Assembly: GCA_934668285.1 (NCBI GenBank)
Contig: CAKUNB010000096.1
Location: forward strand, 1 to 6,388
Length of the DNA stretch: 6,388 nt
DNA from: an uncultured Oscillospiraceae bacterium
Lineage (GTDB): Bacteria; Bacillota; Clostridia; Oscillospirales; Oscillospiraceae
Direction: 5' to 3'
This document shows, piece by piece, positions 1 to 4,773 of the stretch (within the stretch, counting starts at the first letter, position 1; each line of letters begins with the position of its first letter). A program made the translations under genes and the position numbers. The notes beneath the pieces are model-generated. The model did no database searches. It was not told where the DNA came from and saw nothing but the letters and a program-made list of their open reading frames with translations.

Positions 1-219
1 GTGAAAGGGAACCGTCAGGGTTTCCTTTCACGTTCAATAACCCCGCCGCAGCGGGCAAAATTGCAAAATAATATTACCTATTTCTATTTTGCAATTTTGA
101 AGGCAGCTTGTCGGAAAAGTCCGCAAGGACTTTTTTGACAAGCTGGGCGCATCGTGCGTTCGCACGATGCGCGTGTGCGCAGCACACGGGATTCTTGATT
201 AAATTTTTAATCAAGAATC
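1..219. repeat. Run of seven consecutive stem-loops, no gene
   Basis: No convincing coding region lies here. Inverted repeats follow one another almost without gaps: 1-13/19-31 (one G-T wobble); 42-46/51-55; 56-70/85-99 (15 bp, perfect, AT-rich); 104-122/127-145 (19 bp including two G-T wobbles, with a GCAA tetraloop); 147-157/162-172 (11 bp, perfect); 172-178/182-188; and 190-203/206-219 (14 bp, perfect, 2-nt loop). None is followed by a long T run except for a few Ts, so simple stacked terminators do not explain them all. The G-T wobbles in the 19-bp stem fit folding as RNA made from the plus strand. The tract ends four bases before the 140-bp repeat begins. It may be a composite of dispersed palindromic repeats, a structured RNA or the 3' end of an upstream transcript. 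The pairings are directly visible; any function is unknown. Confidence 0.8.
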
Positions 220-222
220 AGT

Positions 223-362
223 ATGACTTTTCGCCGGTTTCATGACAAAGTCTAAGCAAGAGGGTGCCACCGGCGCCAGCCGGTGGCGGTCATCTCCAGA
301 GAACTACAAATGAGAAATGCCGCTTTCCGCTGGGTTTGGGGGCGGCTATTTCTTATCTCGGA
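223..362 (+). repeat. 140-bp structured direct repeat, copy 1 (possible ncRNA)
   Basis: This segment is nearly identical over its last ~85 bases to 3157-3296, in the same orientation. It begins with a weak promoter-like pair (ATGACT at 223-228, CAAAGT at 246-251, 17-nt spacer). Next come a GC-rich hairpin (266-273/280-287) and a second stem (313-323/342-353, one bulged T) that ends in a T-rich stretch. A one-base difference from copy 2 in the loop of the second stem changes the reading frame, so the short ORF over it is not conserved as a peptide, while both stems are kept. On the opposite strand a short frame ending in R-D-K-K-stop (stop at 346-348) runs into the repeat. This resembles the 3' end of a small holin-like type I toxin overlapped by its antisense RNA; that reading is inference. 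Confidence 0.7.
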
Positions 363-377
363 CGCTTTTGACCATCT

Positions 378-417
378 AAGCAGCCCTGCGCGTGGTGCTT
401 CACGCGCGGGGCTGCTT
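378..417 (+). terminator. Strong rightward intrinsic terminator
   Basis: A 17-bp stem (378-394 with 401-417, one G-T wobble) encloses a six-base loop and is followed by TTTTC at 416-420. On the plus strand it would end any transcript starting in the 140-bp repeat just upstream. On the minus strand only two Ts follow, so it is a weaker terminator for the xre gene, whose stop lies about 20 bases away. Confidence 0.75.
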
Positions 418-438
418 TTCTATGTAACCGCAATGGAC

Positions 439-696
439 TCAATCATCCATCTCATCCTTTTTTACCAGCTCCTCGATGCTCGTTCCTAAAATCGCTGCGA
501 TGGCGCGCAGCTCGATATCGGTTGCAATGCGGTTCTGCCCTTCCAGCTTGGAGAGGCTGGAGGGATTGATATCCACCCCGAGCAGCTGCATTCGCACAAC
601 CAGCTCGCACTGCTTCATTCTCTGCTTTTTCCGGAACTGCTCGATATTTGCGCCGGATATGTTCTTATCGCCATATGGGTGACCTCTCGGCTTCAT
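439..696 (-). CDS. XRE-family helix-turn-helix regulator
   Basis: An 85-residue protein made almost wholly of one Cro/CI-type (HTH_XRE) DNA-binding domain at about residues 14-77. Residues 27-39 fit the second helix, the stretch N44-R56 (with S-S-L-S-K-L-E-G) fits the recognition helix, and I-E-E-L-V near residue 75 matches the usual end of the fold. The lead-in K-N-I-S-G-x-N-I is typical of small clostridial members. There is no extra sensor or peptidase domain. The ATG at 694-696 is preceded by GGCGGTGAG, a reasonable Shine-Dalgarno sequence. It diverges from the SLH surface-protein gene across a 149-bp AT-rich region with duplicated palindromic boxes, so autoregulation and control of that neighbour are likely but inferred. 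Its actual operator and targets cannot be read from the sequence. Confidence 0.88.
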   Translation of the reverse strand: MKPRGHPYGDKNISGANIEQFRKKQRMKQCELVVRMQLLGVDINPSSLSKLEGQNRIATDIELRAIAAILGTSIEELVKKDEMDD

Positions 697-723
697 GCAC
701 TCACCGCCAATATCTTTCTATTT

Positions 724-779
724 CAGAATTATAATGGCAAAAAAGCTTGATTTAATTCCGAATTAGAATTATAATGTCA
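724..779. promoter_or_regulatory. Duplicated palindromic boxes, likely XRE operator and xre promoter
   Basis: The 15-base motif AGAATTATAATG[G/T]CA occurs at 725-739 and again at 765-779, exactly 40 bp apart (about four helical turns). Its core ATTATAAT is self-complementary, so each copy gives a consensus TATAAT -10 on both strands. The left copy read on the minus strand (728-733) would serve xre with a leader of about 25 nt, though no good -35 is visible for it. Between the boxes lies a perfect inverted repeat, TAATTC-C-GAATTA, at 753-765. The arrangement fits a divergent control region bound by the adjacent XRE protein; binding is inference. Confidence 0.55.
747..775 (+). promoter_or_regulatory. 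Sigma-A promoter of the SLH surface-protein gene
   Basis: TTGATT (747-752) and TATAAT (770-775) are separated by 17 bases, close to the vegetative consensus. Transcription would start near 782, giving a leader of about 64 nt before the ATG at 846. The -10 sits inside the right-hand palindromic box and the spacer contains the 753-765 inverted repeat, so a repressor bound there would block the promoter. Confidence 0.7.
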
Positions 780-786
780 TTGACAA

Positions 787-815
787 GATAATCGGGGTCT
801 GCCCGAATGGTTATC
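787..815 (+). other. Stem-loop in the SLH gene leader
   Basis: TCGGG (792-796) pairs with CCCGA (802-806), and GATAA (787-791) pairs with TTATC (811-815) across a four-base bulge. This gives a 10-bp imperfect hairpin at the 5' end of the predicted leader. It lies about 20 bases before the Shine-Dalgarno sequence (GAGGTG, 835-840) and does not cover it, so a role in mRNA stability is as plausible as regulation. Confidence 0.4.
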
Positions 816-845
816 ACAGTCCAATATTGAAGATGAGGTGTAACT

Positions 846-2495
846 ATGGTAAGGTTGCAAAAGCACGCGCAAACCCACAAGGCATCGCTCAAACGGACGC
901 TTTTTGTTCTCGTGCTGACGTTGATTCTGGCGGTCGGCACGCTTTCGCCAATGGTTCTGGCAGCCCCGATCGGGACAACGCCCGGAAATCCGATCTCCGT
1001 CACGATGGGAAAGAACTATTCCTGGAGCTGGACGAAGAACAGCGACCATCTGTACTGCTACAATCAGTTCACGGTGACCGAAACCGGCATGCTGCATTTC
1101 CGCATCGATAAGATCAACGACTCCGAGGGCGAAATGTGCAAGTACGATATCGACCTGTATCGGGGCGACGATATCGTTGCGGCATTCCGCTGCACCTACT
1201 CGGTCGATCTTCCGAAGCAGTACTACGATTTCTACGTCGGCCTGAAGCCCGGTACGTACTACCTCAACCTGAAGCCGGGCTTCCGCGTCATCAGCGGCAC
1301 CTTTACCGCGAATTACTCCTTCTCCTTCGAGCCAATGAACTGCGAGCAGGAGCCGAACGAAAGCAAGGCACAGGCAAATCAGCTGATTGCAAATCAGTGG
1401 ATGGAGGCCTACTACGGCAACGACGGTGCAGCCTATACCGCCAGTCAGATGGACTGGTTCAAGTACGATATGGTAGCGGGAAACTCCTACCGGATCTACA
1501 TCAAGAACTACGAGAAAATCACTGCAACCACGATGATCTATAACGCATACGATCCCTCCGGAAAGCGTGTGTTCGCCCTGTCGAACGAAAACAAGTCTTC
1601 TGTGGACGATGAAGGCAACACCTATTGGGACTATGTCGCCGAGAAAAGCGGAACATATTATGTCAAGTTCTACAACTACATGAAGGCGCAGATCAATTAC
1701 GGCATCATGATCTATGACCCGAGCCACACGCATACGTGGCGCGCAGACGGGCAGGTCAGCGCCCCCACCTGCACCGAGGCGGGCGTGACCCGTTATGTCT
1801 GCAATGGCTGCGGCGCCGTAAAGACGGAGACCACCCCTGCTCTGGGCCACGACTTTGTCACCACCTCCGTGGTCAAGGAAGCCACCTACTACGAAGAGGG
1901 CATCGTGGAGCAGACCTGCAGCAGATGCTCCTACCAGACGACAGCCACCACGCCCGTGAAGGTTCTCTTCGAGGATGTTGCGAATACCAAGGTGTATTAT
2001 TTTGAGCCTGTCCGCTGGGCGGTGGAAAACGGCATTACGACCGGCACGACCGCGACGACGTTCAGCCCCGACGACGGCTGCACCCGCGCGCAGGTCGTCA
2101 CCTTCCTCTGGCGCGCAGCCGGAAAGCCAGAGCCGACGGGCAGCGCCAATCCGTTTGCGGACGTGAAGTCCGGTCAGTACTATTACAATGCAGTCCTCTG
2201 GGCAGTCGAGAAGGGCATTACGAACGGCACGGCTGCCACGAAATTCAGTCCGGACGACACCTGCACCCGTGCGCAGATCGTGACCTTCCTCTGGCGCTTT
2301 GCAGGCAAGCCCACGCCCGCCAGCCAGAATAACCCGTTCGGCGACGTCAGAACGTCGGAGTACTACGGCAATGCCGTCCTCTGGGCCGTTGAAAACGGCA
2401 TCACGAACGGCACGAGCGCAACAACCTTCGACCCCGAAGCCACCTGCACCCGCGCACAGGTCGTGACCTTCCTGTACCGCGATATGAAGAAATAA
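846..2495 (+). CDS. Secreted SLH-domain cell-surface protein with PPC-like and CxxC modules
   Basis: A 549-residue exported wall protein. Residues 1-39 are a signal peptide: a basic start, a hydrophobic core at about 19-38, and a probable cut after V-L-A39. Residues ~48-160 and ~165-290 look like two beta-sandwich units of the bacterial pre-peptidase C-terminal (PPC) type; the second has the typical E-x-E-P-N-E-S opening, D-W-F-K-Y-D and G-T-Y-Y-V-K-F. Residues ~294-370 carry two Cys-rich modules (H-T-H-T-W at 294-298, C319-x-x-C322, G-H-D-F at 334-337, C358-x-x-C361). Residues ~374-545 are three SLH repeats with T-R-A-Q at 413, 474 and 534; such repeats anchor proteins to secondary cell-wall polymer. 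No catalytic domain is visible, so the role is structural or adhesive at best guess. The start has a good GAGGTG five bases upstream. The gene is divergent from xre and shares its control region. Confidence 0.9.
   Translation: MVRLQKHAQTHKASLKRTLFVLVLTLILAVGTLSPMVLAAPIGTTPGNPISVTMGKNYSWSWTKNSDHLYCYNQFTVTETGMLHFRIDKINDSEGEMCKYDIDLYRGDDIVAAFRCTYSVDLPKQYYDFYVGLKPGTYYLNLKPGFRVISGTFTANYSFSFEPMNCEQEPNESKAQANQLIANQWMEAYYGNDGAAYTASQMDWFKYDMVAGNSYRIYIKNYEKITATTMIYNAYDPSGKRVFALSNENKSSVDDEGNTYWDYVAEKSGTYYVKFYNYMKAQINYGIMIYDPSHTHTWRADGQVSAPTCTEAGVTRYVCNGCGAVKTETTPALGHDFVTTSVVKEATYYEEGIVEQTCSRCSYQTTATTPVKVLFEDVANTKVYYFEPVRWAVENGITTGTTATTFSPDDGCTRAQVVTFLWRAAGKPEPTGSANPFADVKSGQYYYNAVLWAVEKGITNGTAATKFSPDDTCTRAQIVTFLWRFAGKPTPASQNNPFGDVRTSEYYGNAVLWAVENGITNGTSATTFDPEATCTRAQVVTFLYRDMKK
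1965..2483 (+). repeat. Three tandem SLH-coding repeats
   Basis: Three in-frame copies of roughly 183 bp encode SLH modules. The F-x-D-V motif starts at residues 375, 437 and 498 and T-R-A-Q at 413, 474 and 534, giving a period of 60-62 residues. The copies share W-A-V-E-[NK]-G-I-T, T-F/K-F-[SD]-P and A-Q-[VI]-V-T-F-L. Similarity is clear at protein level and substantial in the DNA, so recombination between copies could change the repeat number. Confidence 0.85.
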
Positions 2496-2504
2496 AGCAA
2501 CCTC

Positions 2505-2538
2505 AAGCGGCTGGCAGCAAACACCCTGCCAGCCGCTT
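2505..2538 (+). terminator. Stem-loop terminator after the SLH gene
   Basis: A perfect 13-bp inverted repeat (2505-2517 with 2526-2538, eight-base loop) begins ten bases after the SLH stop codon. The bases that follow are C/T-rich (TTCCCTTCCCC) with no true T run, so termination may be leaky or Rho-assisted. Confidence 0.6.
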
Positions 2539-2560
2539 CCCTTCCCCGCGCCGCAGCGCC

Positions 2561-2603
2561 TTGGCTCCCTCTGACGAGGGTAGCGAAGCGGCCTCGCAAT
2601 GAC
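2561..2603. repeat. Fragments of dispersed palindromic repeats
   Basis: The spacer between the convergent SLH and lipoprotein genes contains a small hairpin (CCCTC 2567-2571 with GAGGG 2576-2580), and then CCTCGCAATGAC at 2592-2603. The latter 12-mer recurs at 3449-3460 and 3491-3502 and, inverted, at 3359-3370. This copy lacks an inverted partner, so it is a half-element. What follows, a G-rich stretch then GTTTTT and a hairpin, resembles the sequence after 3491. Confidence 0.6.
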
Positions 2604-2631
2604 AGGTGGGGCGGTTTTTGACGTGTGCAGA

Positions 2632-2660
2632 AAAGCCTCCCTTTGCACAAGGGAGGCTTT
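2632..2660 (-). terminator. Intrinsic terminator of the lipoprotein gene
   Basis: A perfect 12-bp stem (2632-2643 with 2649-2660) with a five-base loop starts three bases beyond the stop codon of the minus-strand lipoprotein gene. Read on the minus strand it ends in TTTT. It could also act from the right side for read-through from the SLH gene (TTTGGGTTATTT on the plus strand), making it weakly bidirectional. Confidence 0.7.
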
Positions 2661-2663
2661 GGG

Positions 2664-3116
2664 TTATTTATCGGACTGCGCAGGTGCGACGAGGTAGAGC
2701 TGCGGCAGGAGGCGGTTTTGCTTTTGATCGGTCCCGGCGAAATCGCCGACAAAAACCACGCGCAGCTCGGTTTGGCCGCGCGGGAGCGCCGCCGTGCTTT
2801 GCAGACTGTTGATATCTTCGCCGAGCTGCCCAAGCAGCAGCGGATTTTTCAGCAGCTTGCCCGCGTCCTCGCGGAAATCGCCGTAAATTTGCAGCTCCGT
2901 CGCCTCGCTGCACTCTACCGTGACGACGCAGGTTATGTAAACCTTGTCGCCCTGCACGGAGAAGTCGCTATGCCACGACGCATCGTCCACAACGTGCGCC
3001 AGCTCCGGCGCGACCGTTTCCAGCCGCGCCGCATCATCCTCCGCCGTTCCGCAGCCACCCGCCGACGCAAGCAGGAGAAGCGCCAATGTGACACATAATA
3101 ACTTTGTTTTTCTCAT
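2664..3116 (-). CDS. Small putative lipoprotein of unknown function
   Basis: A 150-residue protein with a lipoprotein-style export signal: M-R-K-T-K, a hydrophobic stretch to about residue 18, then A-G-G-C with the likely lipidated Cys22. The -3 residue of the lipobox is Ala rather than the usual Leu, a mild deviation. The mature part is about 129 residues, acidic at first, with alternating hydrophobic strands (V-Y-I-T-C-V-V-T-V near residue 60, L-R-V-V-F-V near 118) suggesting a small beta-sandwich. No catalytic motif and no family I can name with confidence. The ATG at 3114-3116 is preceded by GGAGG seven bases upstream, a very strong site that fixes the start. The gene stands alone: it converges with the SLH gene and has its own terminator. 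It is presumably membrane-anchored on the outer face of the cell; any link to the SLH protein is speculation. Confidence 0.8.
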   Translation of the reverse strand: MRKTKLLCVTLALLLLASAGGCGTAEDDAARLETVAPELAHVVDDASWHSDFSVQGDKVYITCVVTVECSEATELQIYGDFREDAGKLLKNPLLLGQLGEDINSLQSTAALPRGQTELRVVFVGDFAGTDQKQNRLLPQLYLVAPAQSDK

Positions 3117-3156
3117 CTTTCATCCTCCGCTGGCACAACTTTTTCTGTAATTTCGA

Positions 3157-3184
3157 TTGACTTTTTTCGGTTTCGTGATAAAGT
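3157..3184 (+). promoter_or_regulatory. Promoter-like start of repeat copy 2
   Basis: TTGACT (3157-3162) and TAAAGT (3179-3184), with a 16-base spacer, form a reasonable vegetative promoter on the plus strand. It would start transcription near 3191, just before the first hairpin. It points away from the lipoprotein gene and towards the 3' end of dnaJ. The equivalent in copy 1 is degraded (ATGACT and CAAAGT, 17-base spacer). Confidence 0.5.
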
Positions 3185-3296
3185 GGAATCAAGAGGATGG
3201 TCACCGGGTGCTAGCCGGTGGCGGTCATCTCCAGAACTTCACAAATGAGAAATGCCGCTTTCCGCTGGGTTGGGGGCGGCTATTTCTTATCTCGGA
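3157..3296 (+). repeat. 140-bp structured direct repeat, copy 2 (possible ncRNA)
   Basis: Second copy of the 223-362 element, same orientation and same length, 2,934 bp further on. Both stem-loops are preserved: the GC-rich one (3200-3207/3215-3222) keeps pairing although a C-G pair in copy 1 is a T-G wobble here and the loop sequence differs. The second stem is identical, and its loop is one base shorter. Its promoter-like start is better than in copy 1. On the opposite strand the sequence again reads R-D-K-K-stop (stop at 3280-3282), with an in-frame stop five codons before the arginine-containing end, so no intact toxin-like gene exists here. Beyond CTCGGA (3291-3296) the two copies diverge sharply, marking the element's edge. 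Unlike copy 1, no strong terminator follows. Confidence 0.7.
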
Positions 3297-3358
3297 TCTC
3301 TCAATTCCAGTATACCTACCTCGACCCAACCTGTCAAGCGGACAAGCCTTCCCCATTT

Positions 3359-3502
3359 GTCATTGCGAGGAAGGCGCAGCCTGACGCGGCAATCCGTATC
3401 TCCCGTCCGTTTCGTCATTGCGCTCTGAGATTGCCACGTCGCTTCGCTCCTCGCAATGACAGAGGGGGACGTGCATTCATTGGACGGCGGCCTCGCAATG
3501 AC
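3359..3502. repeat. Dispersed palindromic element of the GTCATTGCGAGG type
   Basis: GTCATTGCGAGG (3359-3370) is the exact reverse complement of CCTCGCAATGAC (3449-3460), and inside them GGCAATC (3388-3394) matches GATTGCC (3429-3435). The whole is a ~100-bp imperfect palindrome. A further partial unit, GTCATTGCG, lies in its centre (3414-3422) and another CCTCGCAATGAC follows at 3491-3502. Sequences of this kind are known as dispersed intergenic repeats in many bacterial genomes. It sits in the gap downstream of dnaJ; no gene is visible between 3297 and 3562. Confidence 0.75.
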
Positions 3503-3527
3503 AAGCGGGGGCGTTTTTCGCGTACAA

Positions 3528-3557
3528 AGCCCCTGCCGGGTTTTTCCGGCAGGGGTT
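3528..3557 (-). terminator. Terminator of the dnaJ transcript
   Basis: A perfect 10-bp GC-rich stem (3530-3539 with 3546-3555, extendable by a wobble and an A-T pair) with a six-base loop lies just beyond the dnaJ stop codon. On the minus strand it is followed only by CTTTGT, a short T run, so it is a moderate intrinsic terminator that probably closes the dnaK-dnaJ operon. Confidence 0.65.
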
Positions 3558-3562
3558 CGGTT

Positions 3563-4696
3563 TTATTTGAATTTGTCAAAGAAGCGCTTGCGTTTGGGTT
3601 GGGTGGTGTCGCTGGTTTGCTGCTCCAGGGCGCGCAGCAGGTCCTTTTGCTCCTTGTTCAGGTGTGTCGGCGTCTCTACGACGACGGTCACGAACTGGTC
3701 GCCGCGGCTCTTGCTGTTGACGTAGGGAATGCCCTTGCCCTTGAGGCGGAAGGTCGTGCCGGTCTGCGTGCCCTCGGAGATGGTGTAGCGCACCTTGCCG
3801 TCGAGCGTGGGGACCTCCAGCTCCGCGCCGAGCGCGGCCTGCGTGAAGGTGATGGGCATTTCGCAATAGACGCTCTGGCCCTGCCGCGTGAACACCGGAT
3901 GCGGCTTGACCGAAACGGTCACGAGCAGGTCGCCCTGCGGGCCGCCGTTGAAGCCGACGCAGCCCTCGCCGCGAACGCGCAGCGTCTGGCCCTCGTCCAC
4001 ACCGGCCGGAAAGCGCACCTTCGTCTTGAAGTTCCGGCGCACCTTGCCCTTGCCCTTGCAGCGCGGGCAGGGCGTTTTGACCACGCTGCCTGCGCCCTTG
4101 CAGTCGGGGCAGACGGAATCCGACTGCATGGTCATGCCCATAAAGTTCTGCTGCGTGCGGATGGTGCCGCGGCCGTTGCAGCGCAGGCAAGTTTCGCGCT
4201 TCGTGCCGGGCGCCGCGCCGGTGCCGCCGCATTCGGCGCAATCCTCGATGCGCTGGGCGCTGATCTCCTTCTCCGTGCCGAAGGCGGCCTCCTCAAAGGT
4301 GATCTCGATGCGAACGCCGACATCCTCGCCGCGCATGGGCGAATTGGCGCTGCGGCGCGACGAGCGGCCGCCGCCGAAGAAGCTTCCGAACAGGTCGCCC
4401 AGATCGCCGAAATCGCCAAAGCCGCCGAACGGGTTGCCGCCCGCCGCACCGGCGTTGAAGTTCGGATCCACGCCGGCAAAGCCGACCTGGTCATACTTCG
4501 CCCGCTTGTCGGGGTCGGAGAGCACCTCGTTGGCCTCGTTGATCTCCTTGAATTTCTCCTCCGCACCCTCCTCGTGGTTGACGTCTGGGTGATATTTCGC
4601 GGCAAGGCGGCGGTAGGCGCGCTTGATGTCCGCGTCGGAGGCGTCCTTGGCCACGCCAAGCACCTCGTAATAATCTCGTTTGTTCTCGTTTGCCAT
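3563..4696 (-). CDS. dnaJ: Chaperone protein DnaJ (Hsp40)
   Basis: A 377-residue type I (class A) J-protein, complete and of normal length. It is the cytoplasmic co-chaperone that delivers unfolded clients to DnaK and stimulates its ATPase. Residues ~7-70 form the J domain with the essential H36-P37-D38. Residues ~72-112 are the Gly/Phe-rich linker. Four CxxCxGxG zinc-binding motifs start at C153, C170, C196 and C210, all intact. The substrate-binding beta domains follow to about residue 345 (P-A-G-V-D-E-G-Q near 230), and the tail is basic. The ATG at 4694-4696 has AGGGTGA a few bases upstream, and Met-Ala-Asn-x-x-K-R-D-Y-Y is the usual beginning. It lies 77 bp downstream of dnaK on the same strand, the classical order. 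A terminator-like hairpin between them suggests dnaJ is made at a lower level by read-through. Confidence 0.98.
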   Translation of the reverse strand: MANENKRDYYEVLGVAKDASDADIKRAYRRLAAKYHPDVNHEEGAEEKFKEINEANEVLSDPDKRAKYDQVGFAGVDPNFNAGAAGGNPFGGFGDFGDLGDLFGSFFGGGRSSRRSANSPMRGEDVGVRIEITFEEAAFGTEKEISAQRIEDCAECGGTGAAPGTKRETCLRCNGRGTIRTQQNFMGMTMQSDSVCPDCKGAGSVVKTPCPRCKGKGKVRRNFKTKVRFPAGVDEGQTLRVRGEGCVGFNGGPQGDLLVTVSVKPHPVFTRQGQSVYCEMPITFTQAALGAELEVPTLDGKVRYTISEGTQTGTTFRLKGKGIPYVNSKSRGDQFVTVVVETPTHLNKEQKDLLRALEQQTSDTTQPKRKRFFDKFK

Positions 4697-4732
4697 TCTT
4701 TACTCACCCTTTCGGGACTATGTTTCCAGCGG

Positions 4733-4762
4733 AAAAAGGGCGCGCGGTCGGCGCGCCCTTTT
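4733..4762 (-). terminator. Terminator-like hairpin between dnaK and dnaJ
   Basis: A perfect 12-bp stem (4734-4745 with 4751-4762) with a five-base loop starts 11 bases after the dnaK stop. On the minus strand its GC part is followed by TTTTT, the shape of an intrinsic terminator. Only 36 bases remain before the dnaJ ATG and no promoter is visible there. It is therefore likely a partial terminator or an mRNA processing/stability element that sets the ratio of DnaK to DnaJ. Confidence 0.75.
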
Positions 4763-4773
4763 GCAATTGCGGA

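Noticed and set aside
1..219. CRISPR array
   Set aside because: The palindromes differ in sequence and length, there are no identical direct repeats separated by uniform spacers, and no cas gene is present.
190..219. Ordinary intrinsic terminator
   Set aside because: The stem is perfect but AT-rich with a two-base loop and no T run beyond it on either strand, so it is kept as a member of the hairpin run only.
283..489. 68-codon plus-strand frame starting in repeat copy 1
   Set aside because: A similar start exists in copy 2, but a one-base indel shifts the frame after about 18 codons, and here the frame runs through a strong terminator into the end of xre. The start also lies within the GC-rich hairpin with no ribosome binding site.
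780..785. TTGACA as a second -35 for the SLH gene
   Set aside because: The hexamer is perfect, but no acceptable -10 occurs 15-19 bases downstream (803 onward reads CCGAAT).
777..2648. 623-codon open frame on the minus strand
   Set aside because: It is the antisense shadow of the SLH gene, which has a promoter, ribosome binding site, signal peptide and recognisable domains. The shadow has no domain sense, no start signal and unusual composition.
3117..3156. Promoter of the lipoprotein gene
   Set aside because: One must exist nearby, but I could not find a minus-strand -35/-10 pair good enough to report.
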